Of a stretch of DNA of 64,000 nt, positions 44,082-52,185 are shown one piece after another. The stretch is from Acidobacteriota bacterium (lineage in GTDB: Bacteria > Acidobacteriota > Blastocatellia > Pyrinomonadales > Pyrinomonadaceae): positions 2,552,001 through 2,616,000 of the forward strand of contig CP065003.1 of assembly GCA_016700175.1 (NCBI GenBank). The letters are read 5' to 3'. A program made the translations under genes and the position numbers. The first letter of the stretch is position 1. Every line of letters starts with the position of its first letter. The notes below the pieces were generated by a model. The model saw only the letters and a list, made by a program, of their open reading frames with translations. It did not search any database and had not been told where the DNA came from.

Positions 44082-44609
44082 CTATTCGTCCTCGGTCCGG
44101 ATCCGCTCGATGCTCTCTCTTATAAGGTCATAACCAAAGCCAAGCCGTGCAAGGTGATCGAACAGCTTCTTCTTTTCGGCCCGGTCCCTGGGCTCGCCGC
44201 GCACCCGGATCCGCTTCTCGATGGCGCGCTCGATAAGATCCTCTTCCGGGATCTCTTCGAACGCTTCGTCCAAAGCCCCTTCGATCGTCTTTTCGTCAAG
44301 CTTCTTACGCTTCAGTTCCTGCTGAAGCCTGTAGCGGCCCACGGGCTTCTGCTTCAGCTTTGAAACGGCGAAGCCCTTCGCATAATCGTCGTCATCGATG
44401 TAGCCGTATTTCTTGAGCTTAACGATCACGTCTTCGACGATCTCGGCGTTCGTCCAGGGTTTTTCCAGAAGCCGAGTCCGGAGCTCTTCTTCCGACCGTG
44501 GTTTGAAGGTCAGGAGGTTCACCGCGCGGTCGAAGGTCAGTTTTGCCGCCTTTTCGGGGTCGGGCACGTTGCGGTCTTCGTCTCTCGGAATAGGCTTGTA
44601 TCGGGGCAT
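44082..44609 (-). CDS. recX: Regulatory protein RecX
   Basis: RecX inhibits RecA filament extension. The 175-residue protein has three tandem three-helix repeats: FDRAVNLLTFKPRSEEELRTRL near residue 27, KLKKYGYIDDDDYAKGFAVSKL, and DHLARLGFGYDLI at the end, with a typical KPVGRYRLQQELKRKKL. ATG 44609 is chosen to start at MPRYKPIP; a longer frame overlaps the truB upstream region. It is divergent from truB with about 75 bases between. recA itself is not in the window. Confidence 0.9.
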   Translation of the reverse strand: MPRYKPIPRDEDRNVPDPEKAAKLTFDRAVNLLTFKPRSEEELRTRLLEKPWTNAEIVEDVIVKLKKYGYIDDDDYAKGFAVSKLKQKPVGRYRLQQELKRKKLDEKTIEGALDEAFEEIPEEDLIERAIEKRIRVRGEPRDRAEKKKLFDHLARLGFGYDLIRESIERIRTEDE

Positions 44610-44684
44610 ATGAGGATACCTGACGAAGCCGAGTCTAACACCGGCCGCTTGCAAAACAGAAGGCCCGAACGGACAATCCCTTTG

Positions 44685-45713
44685 ATGAAGGACGGTCTAA
44701 TCATCATCGACAAACCCGCAGGATGGACGTCTCACGACGTCGTGGCGAGGCTTCGCAAGATACTGAAAACGAAAAAGATAGGCCACACCGGCACGCTCGA
44801 TCCGTTCGCGACGGGCGTGCTCGTGATGCTGGTCGGAAAAGCTACCCGGCTCGCGCGGTTCCTTCATTCGGACGAGAAGGAATACGAGGCGGTGATGCGG
44901 TTCGGATACGAGACCGACACGGGCGATGCGTCCGGCGAGCCGAGGCTGTCCGACAAACTTAAGTTTGTCGGTCCGAGGTACGATAGGCTTCAGCCTGTCG
45001 AAGACTCCGAAGAAAACGACGAAGACTCTCCGCGCTCCCGCGCGGCGCAAACTGAAGTTCACGGTACCGCGAGGTGCGATAGGCTTCAGCTTGTCGAATC
45101 ACTTTCGAAGGGCCTGATCGACGCCGTCCTCCCGGAATTCCTTGGGCAGATCGAACAGGTCCCGCCGATGTACTCAGCCAAGAAGGTCGAAGGAAAAAGG
45201 CTTTACAAAATGGCCCGCGAAGGAATTGAGATCGAGCGTGACCCCGTGAAAGTGACCATCGGAGAGATCGAATGCACGGGAGAGATCACGTCCGGCGAGG
45301 GGACGAAGGACTTCGGGTTGCGGGTCGCTTGCTCGGCCGGGACCTATGTCCGCACGCTCGCCGAGGACATAGGCCGCAGGGTTGGAGTCGGCTGCCATCT
45401 CGCCGAGCTGAGAAGGACGCGCGCGGGACGGTTCACTCTCGAAAGCGCGCGTACGCTCGATGACCTGGCAAAACTCGATCCTTCCGATATCGATCTTCTC
45501 CCGATGAACGAGGCCGTCGCTCATCTGCCTTCGATTGACCTCTCGCTATCGGAAGAAGAAGAGGTCCGGCACGGAAGGCGATTCGCCAATTCAAAGGAAA
45601 ACTTGCCCGAGAGAGGCGAGATCGCGCTCTTTACCTCCGAAGGCGATCTCGCCGCCGTGGGAGTCTACGATCCGGACACAGGGGAGATAAGTCCAAAGCT
45701 TGTTATGATATGA
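44685..45713 (+). CDS. truB: tRNA pseudouridine(55) synthase TruB carrying a repeat insertion
   Basis: TruB makes pseudouridine 55 in the T loop of tRNAs. The 342-residue protein has the catalytic Asp39 in KIGHTGTLDPFATGVLVM, then LARFLHSDEKEYEAVMRFGYETDTGDASGE. Downstream are IEQVPPMYSAKKVEGKRLYKMAREG and the RVACSAGTYVRTLAEDIG segment. Between GDASGEPR and the LIDAVLPEFLGQIEQ segment lie about 55 extra residues (near residues 88-142). They are the translation of the palindromic repeat found in intergenic arrays elsewhere in this window. The frame stays open, so the protein is likely made with an extra loop. ATG 44685 is chosen because it begins the conserved KDGLIIIDKPAGWTS. Confidence 0.93.
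   Translation: MKDGLIIIDKPAGWTSHDVVARLRKILKTKKIGHTGTLDPFATGVLVMLVGKATRLARFLHSDEKEYEAVMRFGYETDTGDASGEPRLSDKLKFVGPRYDRLQPVEDSEENDEDSPRSRAAQTEVHGTARCDRLQLVESLSKGLIDAVLPEFLGQIEQVPPMYSAKKVEGKRLYKMAREGIEIERDPVKVTIGEIECTGEITSGEGTKDFGLRVACSAGTYVRTLAEDIGRRVGVGCHLAELRRTRAGRFTLESARTLDDLAKLDPSDIDLLPMNEAVAHLPSIDLSLSEEEEVRHGRRFANSKENLPERGEIALFTSEGDLAAVGVYDPDTGEISPKLVMI
44944..45110. repeat. Palindromic repeat modules inserted in frame inside truB
   Basis: Contains a perfect 22-bp palindrome (44950-44971), module B (GATAGGCTTCAGCCTGTCG, 44982-45000), module A (GCGGCGCAAACTGAAGTTC, 45042-45060) and a second B (to 45096). They match, in reverse complement, the modules near 47.6 and 61.2 kb. Confidence 0.9.
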
Positions 45714-45738
45714 GCGAACCGAAGGTGGAACGAAGCTT

Positions 45739-46758
45739 ATGAAGAAGAAGCATATCGCGCTAGGCGTGGGAGGAGCGATCGGCGCCGCGATCGCCTGGAA
45801 GATGATCTCGAGGCCGGACACGGTCAGCTGGGAAGCGAACCGCCTGCTTGTCGACCACTCTGACAATTCGAATTTCGTCGATATTGACGGGATTTCGATC
45901 CATTACCAGGAATTCGGCGATCCCTCCGATCCGACGCTTATGCTTGTCCACGGATTCACCGCATCGACGTACGTATGGAAAACCGTCGCGCCGATGCTCG
46001 CGGAACGCGGATTCCATATCGTCGCCCCGGACCTTCCCGGGTTCGGATATTCCGCGAAACCTTCCTGGTACGACTATTCCATCGCCTCGCACTCCCGCGT
46101 GCTTCTGCGTTTCATGAACAGGCTGGGCATCGGGAAAGTGACGATGGTCGGCAGTTCGTACGGCGGAGCGGTCTGCATTTGGTTCACTCTCGACAATCCC
46201 GAGCGGGTCTCGAAGCTGGTGCTCGTCGACGCGGTCTGCAACAACGATCCGAAGAATCACCCGATCCTCAAGCTCGCGAGCGTCCCGGGAGTGGGCGAGG
46301 TAATCACGCCGTTCCTGGTCGATTCGAAAGCGTTCCTCAAGTTCCGGATGCAGGGCACGCTCGATCCTTCAAACCACGAGCTGATAACTGCCGAGAGGAT
46401 CGAATCGATCCAAAGGCCGATCAAGGCCGCCGACGGCCATCGGTCCGTTCTTCTGACCTCGCGAAACTGGAACGCCGAACGGATCGAGCGGGACGCTCAC
46501 TTGATCGACCAGCCGACGCTCCTGATCTGGGGCGACAACGACCGCGTGATCCCGATCGAATGCGGCGAATGGCTGTACGACAACATTCTGAATTCCCGGT
46601 TCGTGGTGCTGAAGAACTGCGGCCACGTGCCTATGGAAGAAAAACCGGAGATCTTCACTGATCTAGTCGTCGAGTTCTGCTCGAACCCGAAAGGAAGGCT
46701 GGCTGAAAGCGACAGCGAAGACGTGCGGATCGAGCAGGCGGGGAACGTCGAGGACTGA
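45739..46758 (+). CDS. Alpha/beta hydrolase, probably membrane-anchored
   Basis: The 339-residue protein starts with a hydrophobic segment (about residues 5-22) and has an alpha/beta hydrolase domain: MLVHGFTASTYVW, the nucleophile elbow VGSSYGGAVCIW (Ser in GSSYGG), acid in LLIWGDNDRVIP and histidine in KNCGHVPMEEKP. Esterase or lactonase activity is likely; the substrate is unknown. A TGTTATGAT box at 45701-45709, inside the truB end, could be its promoter. The last residues (VED) and the TGA are encoded by GAGGACTGA of the octamer repeat. Confidence 0.88.
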   Translation: MKKKHIALGVGGAIGAAIAWKMISRPDTVSWEANRLLVDHSDNSNFVDIDGISIHYQEFGDPSDPTLMLVHGFTASTYVWKTVAPMLAERGFHIVAPDLPGFGYSAKPSWYDYSIASHSRVLLRFMNRLGIGKVTMVGSSYGGAVCIWFTLDNPERVSKLVLVDAVCNNDPKNHPILKLASVPGVGEVITPFLVDSKAFLKFRMQGTLDPSNHELITAERIESIQRPIKAADGHRSVLLTSRNWNAERIERDAHLIDQPTLLIWGDNDRVIPIECGEWLYDNILNSRFVVLKNCGHVPMEEKPEIFTDLVVEFCSNPKGRLAESDSEDVRIEQAGNVED

Positions 46759-46865
46759 GAAGAAAGGACTGAGGACTGAGGACTGAGAAAGAGACTTGAC
46801 GCATTCCCGAGATCAGATCAATCTCCTCAGTCCTTAGTCCTCAGTCCTCAGTCCTCAGTCCTCAA
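46750..46865. repeat. GGACTGAG octamer foldback between convergent genes
   Basis: Left arm (46750-46788) has about five GGACTGAG units; the right arm (46823-46865) has about five complementary units. Both flanking convergent genes end within the arms. Confidence 0.88.
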
Positions 46866-47508
46866 AAAACCGATATCTGCCCGTGATCTCCCAGTCGAAC
46901 AGACGATCCTCTTCCTGGACGCCTCCCCCGATGTTGTGAATTATCAGGTGCCTTCCGGTCGCAGGATCCTTGCGGTCGGAAACGATCCCGATGTGTGTCA
47001 TTCCCTTTCCGTCCAGGTCCCACGTGACGACGTCTCCCGGCATAAAGTCTGAAGCGTCCGAGGTCACGGACAGCGCCTTTCCCTTCCGTTCGAAATATCT
47101 TCTGAGGTTCGGAACGCGCCGATGATCGATGTTCGTATCGGTGCCCGAGAGGCCCCATTTCTGAGGATACAAGCTGAAGTGCTTCTTCATATCCTCGTGC
47201 ACTTCCTTCTGCAGATCTATGCCGGCGTTGCGAAACGCACGGATGACCACATCGGTGCACGCGCCCGTTTCCTTCGGCACGTCTCCGTTCGGATACTCGA
47301 TCGTGAAGTACTTCTGGGTATAACCGGTTGTAACGCGAAGCTGTTCGCGTGCGCTCTGGATCACTTTACGGATCTCCGGAGACCGGACATTTGTTCGGAT
47401 CTCGCGGACCTCGCTGACTTCGGGAATGCCGGTTTGAGCGTAGCAGGACGTCGAAAGTGCTAAGAAGAAGAACAGAGCGAGCTTCAGGGGGGCACCGTAG
47501 ATATTCAT
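46855..47508 (-). CDS. DUF1287 family secreted protein
   Basis: The 217-residue protein begins with a signal peptide (MNIYGAPLKLALFFFLALS, cleavage after YAQ) and a DUF1287 domain. Conserved parts are PKETGACTDVVIRAFRNAGID (the cysteine), and FMPGDVVTWDLDGKGMTHIGIVSDR and HNIGGGVQEEDRLF (histidines). The Cys-His-His pattern is that of the NlpC/P60-like papain fold, so amidase or peptidase activity on the cell wall is plausible. ATG 47508 is chosen to begin the signal peptide. FFED and the stop are encoded by the octamer repeat. Confidence 0.88.
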   Translation of the reverse strand: MNIYGAPLKLALFFFLALSTSCYAQTGIPEVSEVREIRTNVRSPEIRKVIQSAREQLRVTTGYTQKYFTIEYPNGDVPKETGACTDVVIRAFRNAGIDLQKEVHEDMKKHFSLYPQKWGLSGTDTNIDHRRVPNLRRYFERKGKALSVTSDASDFMPGDVVTWDLDGKGMTHIGIVSDRKDPATGRHLIIHNIGGGVQEEDRLFDWEITGRYRFFED

Positions 47509-47613
47509 AAGTTCTTTTCCTGGATAGATCAATCGATGCGGGTTCAGGATGACGGCAGTGTGGACAACGGTTGCGCCCGGGAAGTTCCGGAAGCCGAAGG
47601 ATGTAAACACGAA

Positions 47614-47775
47614 GTACCGCGAACTTCAGTTTGCGCCGCGCGGACGCGCGGAGATGATGCGGGCGGGAGGCTGGTCTGCGGGATCTTCGACAGGCTGAAG
47701 CCTATCGTACCTCAAGGTACCGTGAACTTCAGTTTGCGCCGCGCGGACGCGCGGAGAAGATGCGGGCGGGGACGC
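47614..47775. repeat. A-B-A palindromic repeat array (intergenic)
   Basis: Module A (GAACTTCAGTTTGCGCCGCG, from about 47621) then module B (GACAGGCTGAAGCCTATCG, from 47689) then A again (from about 47723). Each A ends in a small hairpin CCGCGCGGACGCGCGG. Confidence 0.88.
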
Positions 47776-47792
47776 CCGCGGTCCAGGTGCGG

Positions 47793-48464
47793 TCAGAAAT
47801 CCTTAAGCCACTCCCGTATGTCCTCGCGCATTTCGTCCGTGATCTCGTGGCCGGCGTCGTATTGCTTCGAATCGTAAGACGGCAGCATCTCCCGAAGCCT
47901 TGAATCGAACGATCTGAACTTCTCAAGCGGGTAGAACTCGTCGCGGGTCGAATAGAGGTAAAGCACGTCGGCGTTCGTCGGGCGGTAAACGGGATTCTCG
48001 TCGAGGTCCGATGGTATGCCGCCGCAGATGCCTATAAACCCTTTCAGCGCGTCCGGATAGGTGAGCGCGAATCTGAAATTCAGTGCGCACGCCTGTGAGA
48101 AGCCGTGAAGATAGACGCGTTTCGGATCGATGATCCCTTCGTCGGCGTGCTTGTCGATCACATCCAGGACGAACTGCTGATGAAGCGCGACCGATTCCTC
48201 CGCGCGATGCTCCGTCAGCCATCCGGCCACAGGCCTGTACGAGCCTTCTCCGGCATCGCGGTAGAAACGGTTCGGAGCCTCGAGCGAGGCGATCGCGAAA
48301 TTCTCCGGAGCGACAAGCTTCGCCTCGCGCATCATGTAGCGTTTGTGAGCTGCGTATCCGTGGACGGTGATAATGAGCGGAACCGGTGTTTCGACATCCC
48401 TGGGCACGAAGAGATCGTAGTAGAGGTTGATCTCGGCGGTTACGTTTTGGTCTTCCCTTATCAA
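47793..48464 (-). CDS. Phospholipase/carboxylesterase-like alpha/beta hydrolase
   Basis: The 223-residue protein has HGYAAHKRYM (oxyanion motif), the nucleophile elbow VYLHGFSQACALNF (Ser in GFSQA), the acid in LYSTRDEFYPLEKF and the His in DAGHEITDEMRE. This is the predicted esterase/phospholipase group PF02230-like. TTG start at 48464 is the first in-frame start before the fold and is provisional. No signal peptide. It precedes, on the same strand, the repeat array near 47.6 kb. Confidence 0.85.
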   Translation of the reverse strand: MIREDQNVTAEINLYYDLFVPRDVETPVPLIITVHGYAAHKRYMMREAKLVAPENFAIASLEAPNRFYRDAGEGSYRPVAGWLTEHRAEESVALHQQFVLDVIDKHADEGIIDPKRVYLHGFSQACALNFRFALTYPDALKGFIGICGGIPSDLDENPVYRPTNADVLYLYSTRDEFYPLEKFRSFDSRLREMLPSYDSKQYDAGHEITDEMREDIREWLKDF

Positions 48465-48774
48465 GGTTCTTCAATGCACAGCGATCAATGGACATCGATC
48501 GATGAGCCAATTCCAGTTGTCCGGGTCTAAATTGTCTGATCCGTAGCCGCGAATATAATCCATTCCCCGCGCCGGACCGGCGAATTCTTTCTTTGCGGTA
48601 CTCTGCTCCTTGGCGCCTTTGCGAGAGTTTCTCAAAACCTCGGTAACTCGGAACGCCAAGCATAGCTCAGGTGAAAGATCTCCCGCAAAGGCGCAAAGTG
48701 TCGCAAAAGAGGTAAAGGAAAACCCGAGTTAAAGGCACGATGAGCGCCGGTCAATGGTCCCTGGTCAATGGGTT
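48465..48774. other. Intergenic region with short repeats, no gene
   Basis: Holds CAATGGACATCGATCGATGAG-type repeats near 48480-48505. A foldback pairs CCTTGGCGCCTTTGCGAGAG (near 48610) with CTCCCGCAAAGGCGCAAAG (near 48681). CAATGGTCCCTGGTCAATGG lies near 48753. It is the same family of units as at 20.6 and 57.7 kb. Confidence 0.7.
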
Positions 48775-51700
48775 TTATGCGGCGCGTTCGATGCCGTATC
48801 GCTCGATCTTCAGATAGAGACCGCGCCTCGTCAGCCCCAGCTCACGGGAAACGCGCGAGATGTTTCCGTTGTGCCTTCGAAGCGCATCCTGGATCATCTG
48901 TGTCTCGAGCTCGGAAACCGCTTCTTCGAGTGTCGCGCCTGATGCTCCGATCGTGTAGACGCCCGACGATCCCGAACGAGTCGTGATCGGCGATACGTTG
49001 CTTCCCTCAACCGGCGAGAGCGGAGTCGCGCTACGCTTGAGCTCCGGCGAAAGCTGGTCGGGAGTGATCACCTCGTTGTCTTCGGCCCGCGCGACGATCC
49101 TCTGGATCTCGTTGCAAAGCTGGCGCACGTTGCCTTCCCACTCGCACACCATCAAGAGATCGATCGTCTGCGGAGTGATCTTCAGGTTCTTCTTGCTGAA
49201 GCGCGAGGAGTAGTGATTCAGGTAATACCGCACGATCGGCTCGATCTCCGACCGGCGCTCGCGGAGCGGCGGCACCCGAAGCCGGATGACGTTCAGCCGG
49301 TAGAATAGGTCTTCCCGGAAAAGGCCCTGTTCGACCTGCTTCTCGAGGTCCATGTTCGTCGCCGCGATAATCCTCACATCGACCTTGATCGGCCTCTTTT
49401 CGCCGAGCGGCTGGACCTCGCCTTCCTGAAGGAACCGGAGAAGCTTCGGCTGGACGTCGAGCGGAAGGTCGCCGATCTCATCCAGAAACAGCGTTCCGCC
49501 GTCTGCCGTCCGGATCATTCCGGGAGAATCCTGGGCGGCGCCTGTGAACGCGCCTTTCTTGTAACCGAACAGATGGCCCTCGGCGAGCTCCTTCGGAACA
49601 GCAGTGCAGTTGAAAGGGACGAATGCCCTGTCTTTACGGGTCGAAAGAAGATGAATCGCCCTGGAGACGAGCTCCTTACCTGTTCCGCTTTCGCCCGTAA
49701 CCAGAACCGTCACGTCGGACGAGCGGATCTTGTAAACTTCTTCGACCAGGTCGGTCATCGCCGGCGAGGAATGAATGAAGCCAGGCATCAGGCTGTGCGA
49801 TGTGAACGGGCTCGATTCCTGTTCCGCACCTCCGACGGATTCGCGGTCGCGAAGCGCGCACACGTCCATTCCGAGCTCGACCACGCGGAGCAGCGGTCGA
49901 AGCTCGCCGCCGTTCTGCAGCGAACCGCCTGACCTCGGATAAACGACCAGCATCGCGGGCGACGCATTCGAAGGCCTCAACGGATGAAGCGAAAGATTCT
50001 TCGTCTTTGAGAACGTGTCGAGGTCCTTGCCGGCGGCATTCAACGCACGGACAAGCTCAGAACTCTCCGACGGTGTGTAACCGTGGGTGATGAACGGAAT
50101 GTAGCGTTTCTGCTCGTTCTGCTCGGCGATGATCATACGGCTCGCCTTGCTTTCCTGCTGAAGCACCGACGCCAGTTCCCTGAACAGCAGCTCGCGGGAC
50201 GCCGTGGCTTCGGCAAGCCTCTGCATAAGGAGCTGGGAACTTGCGGACGCTTCGGACCCGTCATCTTCGGAAGTGTCGAGGCCTTCGATCATCTCTTCCG
50301 CTGACTCGTGGAGATGGTTCACCTGAAGCTTTCTGAACGTTTCGCTTGCCGAGATCAGGTGATTCGAAGCCTTCTTCGGCTGAGAGCCGGAAAGCACGAT
50401 CCCAAGCTGGTAGTGTGCGAGAGCGGTGTGGTAAATGTCTTCCGCCGTTTCGAAGATCGTCAGGCTGCGGTTGAAATGGTGCGCAGCGATCTTCAGATCG
50501 CCGCCGCTCTCCGCAAGCATTCCGCGGATCCGCTGGACGTTTCCCAACACAAAAAGGTCCGCCTCTCCACCGTCATCCTCGATCCCTTCGAGCTCGGCCT
50601 CGCATTTCTTGCGATTCCCCTTGCCCAGGTAAGCCTCCGCCAGCACCAGGCGCGACATGTTCAGGAACTGCGTCTCGCCCATCTCCGTGCAGATGGCGAT
50701 GTTCTCGTTCGCGGTCTTGATCGCTTTCTTGTATTCCCTTTTCGCAAGGTAGCAGCGGGCGAGCGTCCGCATCGCCTGGATCGAGTACCAGCGCTTGTCG
50801 CGCTCTTCTGCGATCTTGATGCCCTGTTTGACGAGTTCCTCGGCCTCGTCCAGCTCGTTTCGAAGAAGTTTCAGCTCTCCCAGCGAGTCCAGTATCCCGG
50901 CGATGTGCGGATGATCGACGTCGATCGCGATCTCGAGCGCGACCTGGATCATTTCCTCCGCCCTGAGCCAGTCACCCATAAGGATCAGGTTGATCCCCAG
51001 GTTGTTGTAAGCGGCAATGGTCTGGACCTTGTGTTCGGTCTGCGAGAAGAACTCGATTGATTTCTCGAGACATTCGATCCCGTCCTTGGGCCGGCGCAAG
51101 AGCCAGTAGGTCCCCGACATATCGGAATAGATCTTTCCAAGAAGGAACGGAGCGGTATGCTCGCCGATGATCTTTATAGCGAGCTGGAAGTTGTCAAGCG
51201 CCTCTTTGCTGTTGCCTTCAGCGGAAAATGCCGTGGCGATCGTGTGGTAGCTCTCGGCCATCCCGCGCCAGTTTCCCTGCTCGCGGTAGTGCTTCAGCGC
51301 CTTTCGCGCATTGTCGATCGCGATCGGGAACTCGGTCAGTTTTCGGTAGACTCGGGCAAGCCCGACATAGATCTCGCCAAGGAGATCGTTAAGCCCGTGC
51401 TCTTCAGCTTTCTCGAGCGAATAGTTGAGCAGCGTGACGGCCTTCGGGTGTTCGTTCGTGTTGTTTAGAGAGATCGCGAGCTGATTGATGACCGAAACCT
51501 GCGTTTCCGGCTGAAGAGCGTCGAGCAGTTCCTCATTGTCGTAACGGTCGATGACGGAGTGGGCGTCCTTGTACCGTCCAAGTGTTTCGAGCGTATACGA
51601 GAGATAACGGGTGAGGCGAGCTTCGTTATCTTCGGAATGCGAGTAGTTCTCGAGCGCGCCGCGGAGGATCTCCTCGGCGCGAGCGGAAAGCCCCTGGTCG

Positions 51701-51837
51701 AGATTCTCCCGGACCTCCGCAAAGATCTCCGGAAGCCGGTCCTCGGGCATGCGGCGCTTCTTGCCAGCGCTGCCTTTCGATGACACTCCGCCCGAACCGT
51801 CTTTTTTGTCGGCAGTCGGCATTCGTCTTAAACTCAA
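48775..51837 (-). CDS. Sigma-54-dependent activator with long N-terminal TPR array
   Basis: This 1020-residue protein has about ten TPR-like repeats (about residues 45-530; e.g. KAVTLLNYSLEKAEEHG, ALDNFQLAIKIIGEH), a GAF-like segment (about 545-680), and the AAA+ sigma-54 activation domain. In that domain Walker A GESGTGKE is near 712, KGAFTGA near 763 and the Walker B DEIGDLP near 789. A Fis-type helix-turn-helix lies near 985-1015. It should remodel sigma-54 polymerase at its target promoters, with the TPR domain as a signal input in place of a receiver. The target genes and signal are not known. ATG start; length is much above typical NtrC proteins (about 450-500). Confidence 0.95.
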   Translation of the reverse strand: MSLRRMPTADKKDGSGGVSSKGSAGKKRRMPEDRLPEIFAEVRENLDQGLSARAEEILRGALENYSHSEDNEARLTRYLSYTLETLGRYKDAHSVIDRYDNEELLDALQPETQVSVINQLAISLNNTNEHPKAVTLLNYSLEKAEEHGLNDLLGEIYVGLARVYRKLTEFPIAIDNARKALKHYREQGNWRGMAESYHTIATAFSAEGNSKEALDNFQLAIKIIGEHTAPFLLGKIYSDMSGTYWLLRRPKDGIECLEKSIEFFSQTEHKVQTIAAYNNLGINLILMGDWLRAEEMIQVALEIAIDVDHPHIAGILDSLGELKLLRNELDEAEELVKQGIKIAEERDKRWYSIQAMRTLARCYLAKREYKKAIKTANENIAICTEMGETQFLNMSRLVLAEAYLGKGNRKKCEAELEGIEDDGGEADLFVLGNVQRIRGMLAESGGDLKIAAHHFNRSLTIFETAEDIYHTALAHYQLGIVLSGSQPKKASNHLISASETFRKLQVNHLHESAEEMIEGLDTSEDDGSEASASSQLLMQRLAEATASRELLFRELASVLQQESKASRMIIAEQNEQKRYIPFITHGYTPSESSELVRALNAAGKDLDTFSKTKNLSLHPLRPSNASPAMLVVYPRSGGSLQNGGELRPLLRVVELGMDVCALRDRESVGGAEQESSPFTSHSLMPGFIHSSPAMTDLVEEVYKIRSSDVTVLVTGESGTGKELVSRAIHLLSTRKDRAFVPFNCTAVPKELAEGHLFGYKKGAFTGAAQDSPGMIRTADGGTLFLDEIGDLPLDVQPKLLRFLQEGEVQPLGEKRPIKVDVRIIAATNMDLEKQVEQGLFREDLFYRLNVIRLRVPPLRERRSEIEPIVRYYLNHYSSRFSKKNLKITPQTIDLLMVCEWEGNVRQLCNEIQRIVARAEDNEVITPDQLSPELKRSATPLSPVEGSNVSPITTRSGSSGVYTIGASGATLEEAVSELETQMIQDALRRHNGNISRVSRELGLTRRGLYLKIERYGIERAA

Positions 51838-51966
51838 TGATTACGCTTAGAAAGGCCTAATCCGCGGCTGATTTCAGACCTGCCGGCAAGGCCCCGAAGT
51901 GGGAGGGTACGCCAATGGTTAGCAACTATACATTAGATTCGGGTAAATCAGTAAGCGAAAGAGCCG

Positions 51967-52108
51967 GTTCAACGCCAAGGCCGCTAAGAACGCGAAGACT
52001 GCCTGTGACGGTTTATCAGAAGTCGCGAATCAACGGTAGCAGCCAAAACGCCTCGACTTGAGGAGATCCCTAAATTACTTTGCGACCTTGGCGGCCTTTG
52101 CGTTGAAC
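51967..52108. repeat. Foldback repeat, GTTCAACGCMAAGGCCGC arms
   Basis: A left arm (51967-51997) and a right arm (52078-52108) pair at about 26 of 31 positions, with a loop of 80 bases, in the 348-base gap between the activator and glucosidase genes. Related CCAAGGCGCAAAG sequences recur near 57.7-58.6 kb. The rest of the gap shows nothing. Confidence 0.75.
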
Positions 52109-52185
52109 ATCTTTATCGCGACCCGAGGCTAAACCTCCTCGGATTTGAATTCGCCCGGTCTTGGGATAACTTAATCCCGAGCAAT

